Origin: a virus
DNA length: 64,000 nucleotides
Direction: 5' to 3' (one strand)
Virus record (IMG/VR): IMGVR_UViG_3300034374_008984
Location: 1-64,000 of that record
The translations under genes and the position numbers were made by a program. A model generated the notes under the pieces. It made no database searches, had not been told where the DNA came from, and was given only the letters and a program-made list of their open reading frames with translations. Below are positions 36,048 through 45,209 of this stretch, one piece after another (the stretch's first letter is position 1; each line of letters opens with the position of its first letter).

Positions 36048-38261
36048 ATGGACAACTACAAGCTACTTGACACGGAAGGCCCATCGCATCAGATGGAGAC
36101 CCACCGCCCTAATGTCGTAGGCACGAAACGGGCCCTGAAAAAAGAACACAAGGGGATGCACGGCATGATTGCCAAGTACCTCCGCTTCATGGTCACGCAG
36201 TGGAACCTCGACTACAATACCCCTCTCTACTCCACGAGGAATCCCGGCCACATCCTTCACAGGTCTCCCGTAGAGGAGATGCTCCTCAATTACAAGTACT
36301 ATCAGTCCCAGCAGGATGTTAACAGCTATGCCTACCTGACAGAAACCGCAGAGGGGGAGGAGCGTCCAGCCAAATTTACCCATGGTTCAGAGATCTATCA
36401 GGTGGTGCAGCACATGGTAGGCCCCGTTGTGAAGCACTTCGCAGGGACAACCATCACAATCGAATCCCTTGATCCCTCCGTGCAGTCCAAGCGGCAGGCC
36501 AAGGTCGCAATGCTTCAAGCCAAGAAACTCCTGCCAGACATCTTCAAGAGGTTCTCCGAAATGGGCGCCACGTTCATGCCTGAAGGAGCAACCGAGGCAA
36601 AGGACATGGACGGGGCTATTCAGGAGGCGCTGAGAAAACCAGCCCACAAGGTCGAGCGGTACGGCATGGACATCCTTACTCATGTCAACAACACCAACAG
36701 CGTAAAGGACTACATGCCCAAGCGTTTCAAGGATGTCGTCATTGGAAGGCATTGCGCAACGCACAGAACAGTATCCAATGGAAGAATCGTCCTCGAAAAG
36801 ATTGACCCTTGGAACCTCATCTTCGACAGAGACAACTCAGATGACGACTACAACAGGTACGCCCTGTTCAAGGGATTCATCAGTTGGAAATCCCACGAGG
36901 AGATCATGCAGGCGTACACCCTCGGAAGCGATGCCGAGGAAGAACTCAAGAAGCTCTTCGACAGCAACAGGAGTGCAACACTGCCGGGACTCAACGGAGT
37001 GATGGGTAATGTCCCCCAATCTGGATTCTCTTGGCTGGAATCGGACGGACCCCGTAGAATAGCCTGTGTGACAGGATACTTCATCGCCACGATAAAGGAA
37101 GATGACGGGACATCCTATCAGACCATCTACGAGGGGACTTTGATAGGAAACACGGTGCTTGTCAACTTCGGGGAATCCAACAACATCAGCTACGACATAG
37201 CCCGACCTGAGTGGCCGGTCATGCCCATCCATATCTACAGCCCCGACACGATACTCGGAACGAACGTCTGTCCCGTGGACCGGTTCAGAGAAATGCAGGA
37301 GGACTTGGATGCGTTCAAGTACAAGATTCGGGAACACATCGACAGAGACCTCGGAAAGGGGTATGTGTTCTATGCGGATACAGCCGTTCCGAAAGACATC
37401 ATTGAAGACCTCAAGAACTTCGGTGTAACAGTCATCAACAGGGCCGACCCCGAGGAACCCATCATCAACAACAACAGGATGGTGGACACAGTGGACATGA
37501 CCCTTGACCCTAACGTGGCACAGTACATAGCCCTGCGAAAGGAGTTCAAAGCGGACATGGACAATGTGGTATCCCAATCGAACATCACGAGAGGGATGCA
37601 GCAGACGTACATCGGTGGAGGTACACAGCAGGCCACCGTTGCACAGGCCAGCAACGGCACCGTTTCTCTCATGTCGGGATTCTTCCAACACTTTGCCTTC
37701 ATAGAGCAGGACATATTAAATACCGCCAAGACAATGCTCTTGGAGCCCAAGAACAGGGAAGAGGCGGAACTCATTCTCTCTGACGCAAGCGCAGATTTCT
37801 GGGAGGCCATGCAAGACCTCAATGTCATCGACATGCAGGTGCGTATCGAGATGGAGGACTTCATTGACGAGGAGCGCAGGGCAAGGTATCAGCAATATGC
37901 CCTCGCAATGGCACAGAACGCGAGAGAGACAGGGTTCACAATGCTCGATGCCATCAACATCGAGAACGCCCGCACAAGTCAGGAGTTGATGACCAAACTG
38001 AAAGAGTCCCTCGAACTGAAAGAACTGAAAGCCGAGCGCATGAGACAAGAAGACATGGCTATGCAGCAGCAGATGCAACAGATGCAGATGCAGCAGCAAG
38101 GTCAGATGTTCCAACTCGAAGAACAGAACAAGGCTCTTCGAGACCAGATCCGCAACGCGCCCAAGCACGAGGCCAATCAGATCAAACGCGAGGAGATGAA
38201 CATGTCAAGGGACATGGTATTCGCCTCCGAAGCAGGAATGCCAGGAACAGAAGTGGAATAA
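36048..38261 (+). CDS. Portal protein
   Basis: A 737-residue protein at the portal position, two inserted methylases downstream of terminase and directly before scaffold and capsid genes. The N-terminal half is mixed alpha/beta (PAKFTHGSEIYQVVQHMVGP), the core has typical portal-like stem and wing segments, and the C-terminus is a Gln/Met-rich helix (MQQQMQQMQMQQQGQMFQLE). Length fits the long portals of crAss-like and related phages. It forms the dodecameric DNA entry ring. No motif is diagnostic, so the call is from size and synteny. Confidence 0.75.
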   Translation: MDNYKLLDTEGPSHQMETHRPNVVGTKRALKKEHKGMHGMIAKYLRFMVTQWNLDYNTPLYSTRNPGHILHRSPVEEMLLNYKYYQSQQDVNSYAYLTETAEGEERPAKFTHGSEIYQVVQHMVGPVVKHFAGTTITIESLDPSVQSKRQAKVAMLQAKKLLPDIFKRFSEMGATFMPEGATEAKDMDGAIQEALRKPAHKVERYGMDILTHVNNTNSVKDYMPKRFKDVVIGRHCATHRTVSNGRIVLEKIDPWNLIFDRDNSDDDYNRYALFKGFISWKSHEEIMQAYTLGSDAEEELKKLFDSNRSATLPGLNGVMGNVPQSGFSWLESDGPRRIACVTGYFIATIKEDDGTSYQTIYEGTLIGNTVLVNFGESNNISYDIARPEWPVMPIHIYSPDTILGTNVCPVDRFREMQEDLDAFKYKIREHIDRDLGKGYVFYADTAVPKDIIEDLKNFGVTVINRADPEEPIINNNRMVDTVDMTLDPNVAQYIALRKEFKADMDNVVSQSNITRGMQQTYIGGGTQQATVAQASNGTVSLMSGFFQHFAFIEQDILNTAKTMLLEPKNREEAELILSDASADFWEAMQDLNVIDMQVRIEMEDFIDEERRARYQQYALAMAQNARETGFTMLDAINIENARTSQELMTKLKESLELKELKAERMRQEDMAMQQQMQQMQMQQQGQMFQLEEQNKALRDQIRNAPKHEANQIKREEMNMSRDMVFASEAGMPGTEVE

Positions 38262-38265
38262 AACC

Positions 38266-38314
38266 TCTTCTTTTACCCTTGTAAAGTATCCTCTTTTACC
38301 ACTGTAAAGCATTG
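38266..38314 (+). repeat. Tandem dyad repeats after the portal gene
   Basis: CTTTTACCCTTGTAAAG and CTTTTACCACTGTAAAG stand in tandem about 22 bases apart; each can form a small hairpin. They lie just after the portal stop, before the next promoter. A weak terminator or binding sites are possible. Confidence 0.45.
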
Positions 38315-38334
38315 TATTTCAATGCGATAATTTT

Positions 38335-38363
38335 CTTGCGTATTTCGATTCTCTGTATATTTG
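38335..38363 (+). promoter_or_regulatory. Bacteroidota-type promoter for scaffold and capsid
   Basis: CTTG at 38335-38338, 17 bases, TATATTTG at 38356-38363. It likely provides the high expression needed for the scaffold and capsid genes. Confidence 0.65.
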
Positions 38364-38420
38364 AGGCGGCACTTTTGCCACTTAAAGACAACTACAAGAG
38401 AACCACCAAAAAGCAAGAAA

Positions 38421-39638
38421 ATGGCAACCGAAGCAGCAGAAGTAATCGAGAAAAAGGAAGGCGCAGCAGCATCTCCCGAAGGCGGTACCCCAACTGGTGC
38501 CCAAGCTGGCGTTCAGCTTCCTGAATTCGACCTCGAACCCGAAGTGGAATCCGAGGTGGAGGCCGCTGTACTGGCAGCTCACACAGGCAAGGCCAAGGAC
38601 CAGCTCGAAGCCGAGATAAATGCCGCAAAGGAGGCGAAAAAGAATGAGCTCATCGAGACCTACAAGCCGCTTCTCGACAAGGCCACCGAACTGAAGGCCC
38701 TTCCAGAAAACGAGGGAAAGACCGATGAGGAGCTTCTCGAAATAGCTCAAGCAGAGATTGAGAAAGGCAATTCTGACGGTGACGACACTCCAAAACTCGG
38801 GGAGGACTTCTTCGGTGTAGGTGTTAAGGCAGAGAGTAAGGATGCACAAGCAGGTGCCAAGCCTGCGGCTGAGTTCGTTGTCCCCGATGAGTACAAGCCT
38901 CAATGGGAACGCGCCAAGAAAATTACGGAAGACCCCCTTGCCGAAATCTATTTCAAAGCAAAGGAAGCGGGTCAGGTGAAGGACTTCATGGACCTTCTCG
39001 GGAAGATGACACCCGACCCCGACACCCTTTCACCCGAGCAGCTCAAGGAGATGCAGGTGAGGTCCTACGACCCGAACATCACTCCCGATGACCTTGACGA
39101 GGTCATGGAGGAGTTCAAAGAGAAAAAGACCTACCAAAAGAAAGAGGAGGTATCTCTCTTCGCAGCCCAAATGAGGCAGGCAAGGGAGAACGACCTCAAA
39201 CTGCTGGAAGGCAATGTTACCTCCAAGGCAACAGCCTCGAAGGAGTCCACCGCAAAAGCTATCCAAGAAGCCGAGAAAGAGCTGAACGGAAGCTACAAGG
39301 GACAAACCTTCTATGGGGTTGAGGTCACGGAGGAAGTAGCCCAAAAGGTGCTCAACAAGATGCGTCAGAACGGGGTCAGCTTCACCCGCCCTGACGGAGC
39401 ACCTGACGTTCAGAAGTCCATTCAAGCGACACTCCGAGAGGAGTACTTTCAAGACATGCTCCAAGCAGCGTTCGAGAGAGGACTCAAGACGGCCACCCGA
39501 AAAGAGGCCATCAAGCGGAGCAAGCCTCTGACGGGACTCAAGACGCGGGGAGGCATTCCGAGAACCCAGCAGAAGAACATCAGGGAAGAAATCTCTGAGA
39601 TCATCAAGCAGAAAGTAAACGGAGGCCAAAAGAAGTAA
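38421..39638 (+). CDS. Capsid scaffolding protein
   Basis: The ATG after CAAGAAA gives a 405-residue, highly charged, helical protein. The first 130 residues are Glu/Ala/Lys-rich (EVESEVEAAVLAAHTGKAKD), followed by more helices and a basic C-terminus (TRKEAIKRSKPLTGLKTRGG). High charge, lack of folded-looking cores and position between portal and capsid gene are the usual signs of a scaffold. It would guide capsid assembly and leave or be cleaved. No protease domain is seen. Confidence 0.7.
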   Translation: MATEAAEVIEKKEGAAASPEGGTPTGAQAGVQLPEFDLEPEVESEVEAAVLAAHTGKAKDQLEAEINAAKEAKKNELIETYKPLLDKATELKALPENEGKTDEELLEIAQAEIEKGNSDGDDTPKLGEDFFGVGVKAESKDAQAGAKPAAEFVVPDEYKPQWERAKKITEDPLAEIYFKAKEAGQVKDFMDLLGKMTPDPDTLSPEQLKEMQVRSYDPNITPDDLDEVMEEFKEKKTYQKKEEVSLFAAQMRQARENDLKLLEGNVTSKATASKESTAKAIQEAEKELNGSYKGQTFYGVEVTEEVAQKVLNKMRQNGVSFTRPDGAPDVQKSIQATLREEYFQDMLQAAFERGLKTATRKEAIKRSKPLTGLKTRGGIPRTQQKNIREEISEIIKQKVNGGQKK

Positions 39639-39664
39639 TGCAAACAGCCTAAAACCAAAAAACA

Positions 39665-41023
39665 ATGGCACTTTCAATTCCAAGTCTGGCCAGTAACCTT
39701 CAAGTCCAAGCACTTGTTGACTGGAACGACATCAGCAAAGTCAAGTACCTCACGAGGTCTTCTTGCAAATTCCTTGAGGACATCGTAGCCCTCAATGTGA
39801 ACATTCCCAACGCATCTCAGTCGATTGACGTACTTGAGTACCGCGAGAGCTTCCTTGATGACGACCGCATCGTGGCCGACATCACTCAGGTTACCGCAGG
39901 TGCCACAAGCGTCACCGTTGACCTTGCACCGTACAACGGCAACCCCGTTCAGTACATCCGCGTGAACACCCTTATGTTTGGCAACAACAAAGCCTTCCAA
40001 GGTCGCGTTGTTCAGGCCACCCCGGGCCAAATCGTTCTTGAGCCTCATGCAGGTGCTACTGTGGCACAGCTTGCGGGTTCCCTTGTCGTGGGTCAGCAGG
40101 TAAACGGTCGCGGTATTTTCGTACCGTATGCCAACTCATCCGGTGTGACAGGCATCAAGCGCGTTCCAGATTGGCAGGTGAACTACCTGACAACCATGCG
40201 TGAGGGCAACGACCACAACCGCGTTGATTTCCGCAAGGAGCGCGTCAAGTACGTGGGCAAGTATTGGGAGGACGCCCAAGTTCATTTCACCCTCGAGCGT
40301 TTCCTGAAGGACATCGAGTACGACATGATCTACGGTCTCCCGTCCTTTGACCCCACAAACGAGACCTCTACGAACGGAGGTGTCGATTGGGCAATCCGCA
40401 ACAGAGGTGGTGTAGTGTTCGGTTTCTCAACACTTCCTGACCGCACAATGTTCCAAGATTGGCTCGACACGGTGGCGAACCAAAGGTCATACACTCAGAA
40501 GCCTCGGAAATTGTACATCGGTCGTGCGCTTTACGCTCACATTGTCAACAACTTCGGAGTAGGGTTCACTGAGCAACTGACCCTTATGCAGCCTACTAAC
40601 GGTGTCATCGACCTGAATCCTGACATGATCAAGATAGGTGGTCACACTGTTGAATTGGTGTACGCCCCAGGTCTGTTCCAAGATCCTACCTACGACACCG
40701 CGCCCACTCAGATACCCGGTGCAACAGGTATGAAGAAGGAGTGGCAGGCGTACTTCATCGACCAAGACCCTGTTATGACTGTCGGAAGCGGTGAGGTTCC
40801 ATCCATTCAGCGACTCCACTACGGAGAGAGCCCATTCTATGCCGTAGTCGGTAAGGGTATCGGTGATTTCCCTGTTGGAATGCCTGTCACGTCCGACATT
40901 GTTGCGGACAACTTCGGCCAGCCCATGGACATGCAGGACCGCACCACGATACAGTTCATGTATCACGGTGGCGTCAACATGACCACAGGCAAGTACTCAG
41001 GATGGTTCGGTGCCACCATCTAA
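39665..41023 (+). CDS. Major capsid protein
   Basis: A 452-residue protein directly after the scaffold. It is strand-rich with a helix near 30-40 (RSSCKFLEDIVALNVNIPNA), a repeated Gly/Val surface, and a C-terminal segment FMYHGGVNMTTGKYSGWFGA. Size and order (portal, scaffold, this gene, decoration protein) match HK97-fold capsid genes of crAss-like phages. It lacks an obvious N-terminal cleavage site. The call is from position and size; the fold itself is not proven here. Confidence 0.8.
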   Translation: MALSIPSLASNLQVQALVDWNDISKVKYLTRSSCKFLEDIVALNVNIPNASQSIDVLEYRESFLDDDRIVADITQVTAGATSVTVDLAPYNGNPVQYIRVNTLMFGNNKAFQGRVVQATPGQIVLEPHAGATVAQLAGSLVVGQQVNGRGIFVPYANSSGVTGIKRVPDWQVNYLTTMREGNDHNRVDFRKERVKYVGKYWEDAQVHFTLERFLKDIEYDMIYGLPSFDPTNETSTNGGVDWAIRNRGGVVFGFSTLPDRTMFQDWLDTVANQRSYTQKPRKLYIGRALYAHIVNNFGVGFTEQLTLMQPTNGVIDLNPDMIKIGGHTVELVYAPGLFQDPTYDTAPTQIPGATGMKKEWQAYFIDQDPVMTVGSGEVPSIQRLHYGESPFYAVVGKGIGDFPVGMPVTSDIVADNFGQPMDMQDRTTIQFMYHGGVNMTTGKYSGWFGATI

Positions 41024-41050
41024 TCTCTCACATCCAAAAACTCAGAAAAA

Positions 41051-42094
41051 ATGGATCAGATTTTTGTAATCAACACAGTACAGGCCGCAGCAGCGGACCT
41101 GTCAACACCGGGCCAAGGCAAGGTTCTCGTAACAGGGGACACCAAAGGCTTCATCCGCGAGGACGTGGACAGTATCTCGGTACTGCCACACAAAGCGGAG
41201 ACGAGTCAGATTGTCGATGTGACAGCCACTGCTTCGCCTGCGGCAAACACCGAATACAGTTTTCGGATTGTGCAGAACGTGGACGAAGTGCAGGTGATTC
41301 GTGCTGTTCACTACAAGACAGGCGCAAGCGCTCCGAACGCATCCGCTTTTGGAACCGCCCTTGCAGCAGCAGCTCAGGCCGTTGCTGACGAAGGTGGTCT
41401 TCAAATCTCTGTAGCTGCCATCACAAGCGGCAATGGAGGGGTGAAAATCGAGGGTGCGTCAGGCTACCCGCTTGTAAGTGTTGTTCAGCAAAGCATCAAC
41501 CTGACCGTAGCGGCAGGTCTTGTAACGACAGGAGGTGTAACACGGCCGATTATCAGCACAGGCAACCTCGCTGTTGTCAGCGGACTCACCTTAAAGTTTG
41601 GACAGAGCACAACGGCAGCCTTCGAGGTTGGCCAGACGCTTTATCTGAGCGGATGGAACTCGGCCTATGTCATTAACGGCAAGTCTGATGTCGAGGGAAC
41701 ATACGTGCGTGTTTCCGCTATCAGCGCGAACACCCACGTTGAGTTCATTGCTGAGTCTGTGTCAGGTACCATTGGAACGGCCACTACCGACCTGTCCATC
41801 ATCCCGCAAGAGGCCGCAGGAACAGCCGCAGTATTGGCTGAGAGAGCAATCACAGGCGGTGGAAACCCCAACGTGAACATCGACAACACCGAGGTTTACC
41901 ACGAGGTTGTAGTGTCAGGTGGGCAAAAAGCCGGTCAGTCCAAGCAACAGAAAGACCTCGCACCAATCGTGAAGAGGTACTTCATTGCCGACTCCGCTTC
42001 CATTGCTAACGCGAACGACCTCTTGGTGCGCTTTAAGCAGGTCAACAACTGGCTTGCGGCAGGTGGCTCATTCGACCCGCTCCTTCTCAGTTAA
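41051..42094 (+). CDS. Head decoration or fibre-like protein
   Basis: A 347-residue beta-rich protein (MDQIFVINTVQAAAADLSTP) starting 27 bases after the capsid gene. Ser/Thr/Val/Gly content and repeated short strands (GLTLKFGQSTTAAFEVGQTL) suggest beta-sandwich domains, with a helical end near residue 320 (ANDLLVRFKQVNNWLAAGGS). Position right after the capsid fits a head-fibre or auxiliary capsid protein. An efficient terminator follows. No known family is certain. Confidence 0.6.
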   Translation: MDQIFVINTVQAAAADLSTPGQGKVLVTGDTKGFIREDVDSISVLPHKAETSQIVDVTATASPAANTEYSFRIVQNVDEVQVIRAVHYKTGASAPNASAFGTALAAAAQAVADEGGLQISVAAITSGNGGVKIEGASGYPLVSVVQQSINLTVAAGLVTTGGVTRPIISTGNLAVVSGLTLKFGQSTTAAFEVGQTLYLSGWNSAYVINGKSDVEGTYVRVSAISANTHVEFIAESVSGTIGTATTDLSIIPQEAAGTAAVLAERAITGGGNPNVNIDNTEVYHEVVVSGGQKAGQSKQQKDLAPIVKRYFIADSASIANANDLLVRFKQVNNWLAAGGSFDPLLLS

Positions 42095-42116
42095 GGATAG
42101 GGATTGTCTTTCAAAG

Positions 42117-42152
42117 AAAGAGGAGAGCATTAAGTTGTTCTCCTCTTTTTTT
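42117..42152 (+). terminator. Rho-independent terminator
   Basis: AAAGAGGAGA pairs with TCTCCTCTTT around a 12-base loop and runs into a long T tract. The stem and T run overlap the next promoter, separating the capsid unit from the 42203 gene. Confidence 0.8.
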
Positions 42153-42163
42153 ATATACCTTTG
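42135..42163 (+). promoter_or_regulatory. Promoter embedded in the terminator
   Basis: TTG at 42135-42137, 18 bases, TACCTTTG at 42156-42163. The -33 part lies in the terminator loop. It starts transcription of the 42203 and 43332 genes. Confidence 0.55.
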
Positions 42164-42202
42164 CCAAAGTAATCAGTCAATCATCTTAATTACCAAAACA
42201 AA

Positions 42203-43330
42203 ATGGCATCACAACAATCAATCATCAATGACCGGGACGTAATCCTTCGTATCGGCTACAATGGGGTCATCACAGGTACAACCGACAACCCCATCTGCCA
42301 AAACCTTGCAGCATCCAATCCTGACGGAACAGTAGATGTGCTTGTTGACGGGTGGAGAGTGACAACGGTGAAATACGACACTGACGAGGATAGGAAAAAT
42401 GCGGCCACATTAAAATCTTTCGTCCTTAAGGTCACCCGCAGGTCTCCCAATGTTGTCATCAAGCGTCAGGACGGCCTGTCCGACACTCAAATCAAGCAAG
42501 TGGTCGGCCTGCTTGAGCGCTGCGGTGCGTTCCTCAATATGAATGACACCAATCAATGGGACCCCGTATTGGACCAAGCGGTAGGCCCCAACGCGAACCG
42601 TCCATGGTTCTATCAGGACATGACCAAGGCAAGGAAAGCGAAGATGAACTCCTCTATGGAAACCATCGCCATCAACGAAGCCCTTGTCGGAATGTACGAT
42701 GACATCGCCAAGATGCGTGACGCTCTGTTCCTCATCGGTCAACGCCCCCTCACAAGCGACTCAGAGGAGGACCTGAAATTCGCCCTGTATCAGGAACTCA
42801 TCGAAGGAAACAACTTCAACAGTCGCAAGAAGTTCCTTGAGATGTTCGTCCACAAAGGACTGTCCCCCGCGCAGCTTGATGCGAAAAAGTGGTTCGAGAA
42901 GGGCAGGTCATACGGACTCATCACAAACAACAGCGGAGTGTTCGTCTCTGGAACAGACAGGCTCGGTATGACCGAGGATGATGCCATCGAGTGCATCATG
43001 AACAGGGACGACATCCGAGGGTTCCTCATCAGTTCCATCAGTGCGAAGTCACACATGGAGGAGGATAAGAAGGCAGCAGCAGAGGTTATCCGCAAGGCCA
43101 ACGGGGAGAATGTCTCTGAAGGCGTTGTTGATGAGCAGGTGGGAATCGCCTACATCAAGAACCTTGCGAAGGACAAAGCTATTGCGGTGAATCCCGGCCC
43201 GATGTTCGGCAAGTGCAAGACCCTTGCGGATGCTGTGAAGGTGTACAACGCGAAGCTGAAAGAGGCCAACCTTCCCAACCCTGTATTCCTCTCAGAGGAA
43301 CTCGTGTTGGAGGAGATCAAAGCGAAATGA
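42203..43330 (+). CDS. Hypothetical virion-region protein
   Basis: A 375-residue protein, MASQQSIINDRDVILRIGYN. The first 90 residues look beta-rich; the rest is helical with charged patches (KMNSSMETIAINEALVGMYD, GLITNNSGVFVSGTDRLGMT). It is rich in Asp/Asn/Lys and free of Cys clusters. The next gene starts one base later, so translation is coupled. Being in the capsid region with its own promoter suggests an abundant structural or internal head protein. No family known. Confidence 0.55.
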   Translation: MASQQSIINDRDVILRIGYNGVITGTTDNPICQNLAASNPDGTVDVLVDGWRVTTVKYDTDEDRKNAATLKSFVLKVTRRSPNVVIKRQDGLSDTQIKQVVGLLERCGAFLNMNDTNQWDPVLDQAVGPNANRPWFYQDMTKARKAKMNSSMETIAINEALVGMYDDIAKMRDALFLIGQRPLTSDSEEDLKFALYQELIEGNNFNSRKKFLEMFVHKGLSPAQLDAKKWFEKGRSYGLITNNSGVFVSGTDRLGMTEDDAIECIMNRDDIRGFLISSISAKSHMEEDKKAAAEVIRKANGENVSEGVVDEQVGIAYIKNLAKDKAIAVNPGPMFGKCKTLADAVKVYNAKLKEANLPNPVFLSEELVLEEIKAK

Positions 43331-43331
43331 C

Positions 43332-43733
43332 ATGGAGCAGCAAGCCATAAACAACCGCGCCAGCGAGATTCAATCTCTGTTTGAGTCCGAGAATCTGTTT
43401 GTGACCACACTCAATACTCAAGGTTACCATGACCTGATCCCAAGGATAGGAGGGCAGTTTGCCCCGCTTTACGAAGCATTGGGGTTGGGCCACATAGAGG
43501 GGTCGAGAAAAAAGACCATCATGGGATATGATGGGTTCGGATTCTACGCATTTACCAACGCGACAGAAGAAGAGGCACCTTTATTCCATGAAAGGAACAT
43601 GGTGTCTTCAAGGAAATTTGGAAAAGTGATCCCCGCAAAGGACTTCGACTATACCCACGCTCAGATTCTCTGCGAGAAGCACCGATACCAAGGATTCGCC
43701 CTGACACTTGCCAAAGCAGAGCTTCAGGATTAG
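43332..43733 (+). CDS. Hypothetical virion-region protein
   Basis: A 133-residue protein, MEQQAINNRASEIQSLFESE. It has an alpha/beta layout with GGQFAPLYEALGLGHIEGSR and an aromatic-rich stretch (GYDGFGFYAFTNATEEEAPL). The gene ends just before a perfect 12-bp terminator stem. A cofactor of the preceding 375-residue protein is likely. Function unknown. Confidence 0.55.
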   Translation: MEQQAINNRASEIQSLFESENLFVTTLNTQGYHDLIPRIGGQFAPLYEALGLGHIEGSRKKTIMGYDGFGFYAFTNATEEEAPLFHERNMVSSRKFGKVIPAKDFDYTHAQILCEKHRYQGFALTLAKAELQD

Positions 43734-43759
43734 ACAGTCACCCTTTTCGTTTACATGCC

Positions 43760-43801
43760 GAAGGGCCACGGGGAACGCATCCTTCCGTGGCCCTTCTCTT
43801 T
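43760..43801 (+). terminator. Strong terminator ending the plus-strand unit
   Basis: GAAGGGCCACGG pairs perfectly with CCGTGGCCCTTC (12 bp) and is followed by TCTTT. It marks the end of the plus-strand transcript and faces the minus-strand island. Confidence 0.75.
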
Positions 43802-43973
43802 GCGCTCTATCTGGAAGAACGCCAACCCCCGATTCCCGCCCATCAGCCCTACATGAACGCTATTACCAAAAAGCGCGAAGAGGAGGCCATCATAGCTGAA
43901 ATTGCCTGGGCGGGCATCTACCAATCTCACTCCTTAGGAAGGGAGTGCGCCTTGTCCCTCTTCGGGGATAAAG
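43802..43973. other. Junction between convergent units
   Basis: A frame starting at 43853 (MNAITKKREEEAIIAEIAWA) reads forward but runs across the minus-strand genes, so it is doubtful. No other signal is seen in this gap. Confidence 0.35.
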
Positions 43974-44096
43974 TTACGGTAGCCGCGACAAGATCTCACA
44001 GGCGCAGTATATCCCTACGAACACCCCTACAAGCATGCTCGGTATGGCAATCTCCTCGGGGAGATAGATGTTGTATTCCTTGCGTGGTTTTTTCAT
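43974..44096 (-). CDS. Small membrane protein at the end of the minus-strand island
   Basis: A 40-residue protein, MKKPRKEYNIYLPEEIAIPS then MLVGVFVGIYCACEILS, with one membrane helix. It begins one base after the methyltransferase stop (TGACATG), so it is the last gene of the minus-strand operon. Small membrane proteins next to restriction- or defence-like genes can be effectors, but this is speculative. Confidence 0.5.
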   Translation of the reverse strand: MKKPRKEYNIYLPEEIAIPSMLVGVFVGIYCACEILSRLP

Positions 44097-44097
44097 G

Positions 44098-44712
44098 TCA
44101 GAACAGTGTGAGTTGGGATTTGAACTCGCGGTATCTTTTTTCTTGTGCCGCCCAATAGTCAGGGTCAAGTTCTGCACCGATGAAATCCAACCCAGCGCGA
44201 TGGGCTGCAATGCGGGATGAACCGCTGCCGACAAAAGGGTCTAAGATGGTGTCGCCTTCCTTGGCGTAGTGGTGTAGAATCCAATCATATAAAGCAGTCG
44301 GCTTTTGTGTAGGATGGATTTTTCCGTTTGTGTAAGCCTCAACGCGGCTCATTCTAAATGCCTTACTTGAACTACCAAAAGATGTCCAAGCTAATTCAAA
44401 GTCAGCACCGCTAAACTCTTGCACCTTATCCCAAATTAAGTTGCATCTTGTAGGTGGCAGCGCAAAATAGTTGCCACCCCAAATTATTTGGTTTTTTGAA
44501 ACCCTAAACATTTCCAAAATAACCTCGTCAGATGGCAACACGTCCCAATCAACATGCCTAATATCTCTGACAAACTTTGATCCTCGTTTTTGTCCGCTCA
44601 ATAAACTGTGACCTATGCCATACGGAGGGTCGGCTATACAAAGACTGAAATACTTATCAGGATACCCCCGCATCAATTCCATGCAGTCCATTAAATGCAC
44701 CTCGTTTTTCAT
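44098..44712 (-). CDS. Amino-methyltransferase (DPPY type), minus strand
   Basis: A 204-residue DNA methyltransferase. ADPPYGIGHSLL near residue 27 is motif IV; LDPFVGSGSSRIAAHR near 163 is motif I. It shares most of its segments and its KSQLTL end with the plus-strand enzyme at 35002, so they arose from one ancestor; the target-recognition middle (GSKFVRDIRHVDWDVLPSDE) differs. The start overlaps the HNH gene stop. It likely modifies adenine or cytosine N4 in phage DNA. Confidence 0.8.
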   Translation of the reverse strand: MKNEVHLMDCMELMRGYPDKYFSLCIADPPYGIGHSLLSGQKRGSKFVRDIRHVDWDVLPSDEVILEMFRVSKNQIIWGGNYFALPPTRCNLIWDKVQEFSGADFELAWTSFGSSSKAFRMSRVEAYTNGKIHPTQKPTALYDWILHHYAKEGDTILDPFVGSGSSRIAAHRAGLDFIGAELDPDYWAAQEKRYREFKSQLTLF

Positions 44713-45209
44713 GTCTCCGTGTATTTCTCAATCTGTCCAAGTATCCATTCCCTATCGAACTTCACACCGCTCTGCTGCATAAAATCCATGTGAGTGGCAT
44801 AGAGCATGGCCATGTACTGAGTCTTGTCCCCGTACTCGGTATGCTCCTCCCTTGTGAGCCCCATCAGGTTTTCAATCCGGTCGCACAGTTTTGAGGACCC
44901 CATACCCCTTGCCTCTATGTGATGCACGTCCTGACACCTCTGCCCGGACATCTCGGAGGGAATGAAGTCAGTGTCCCCGTATCCGAATGCCGCCATGTAG
45001 ATGGCCGTGTGCAGGGGTTTCCCATTAACCCTCGGCTTGGGTTTCGTTTTCAGGGCCGCTGCGCGGGGTATAAGGCTCGGCCCCCCCTTCAAGGAGGCCT
45101 CCTTCTCGCGTCCGCAGCAGTCCTTGCAGCGGGGCGGGTTGGCCTTCCAGATGTAGGTCATCTGATTGCACCCTGAGCAGAGTTTCCGTTTGGGTTGGAG
45201 GCCGTTCAT
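44709..45209 (-). CDS. HNH nuclease with zinc finger
   Basis: The ATG overlapping the upstream stop by four bases is preferred to one 21 bases earlier. The 166-residue protein has an N-terminal zinc finger (CSGC and CKDCCGR), a basic linker, and CQDVHHIEARGMGSSK followed by RIENLMGLTREEHTEYGDK, the H-N-H order of the nuclease fold. It could nick or cut DNA, possibly as a homing-type or packaging-related enzyme. It sits between a PD-(D/E)XK nuclease and a methyltransferase. Confidence 0.8.
   Translation of the reverse strand: MNGLQPKRKLCSGCNQMTYIWKANPPRCKDCCGREKEASLKGGPSLIPRAAALKTKPKPRVNGKPLHTAIYMAAFGYGDTDFIPSEMSGQRCQDVHHIEARGMGSSKLCDRIENLMGLTREEHTEYGDKTQYMAMLYATHMDFMQQSGVKFDREWILGQIEKYTET

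Noticed and set aside
36837-37691. 284-codon minus-strand frame within the portal gene
   Set aside because: Antisense to a long gene with strong codon bias; arises from that bias and has no promoter or motif.
43853-44158. Plus-strand frame MNAITKKREEEAII after the terminator
   Set aside because: Lies just after a strong terminator, without promoter, and crosses the minus-strand methyltransferase end.
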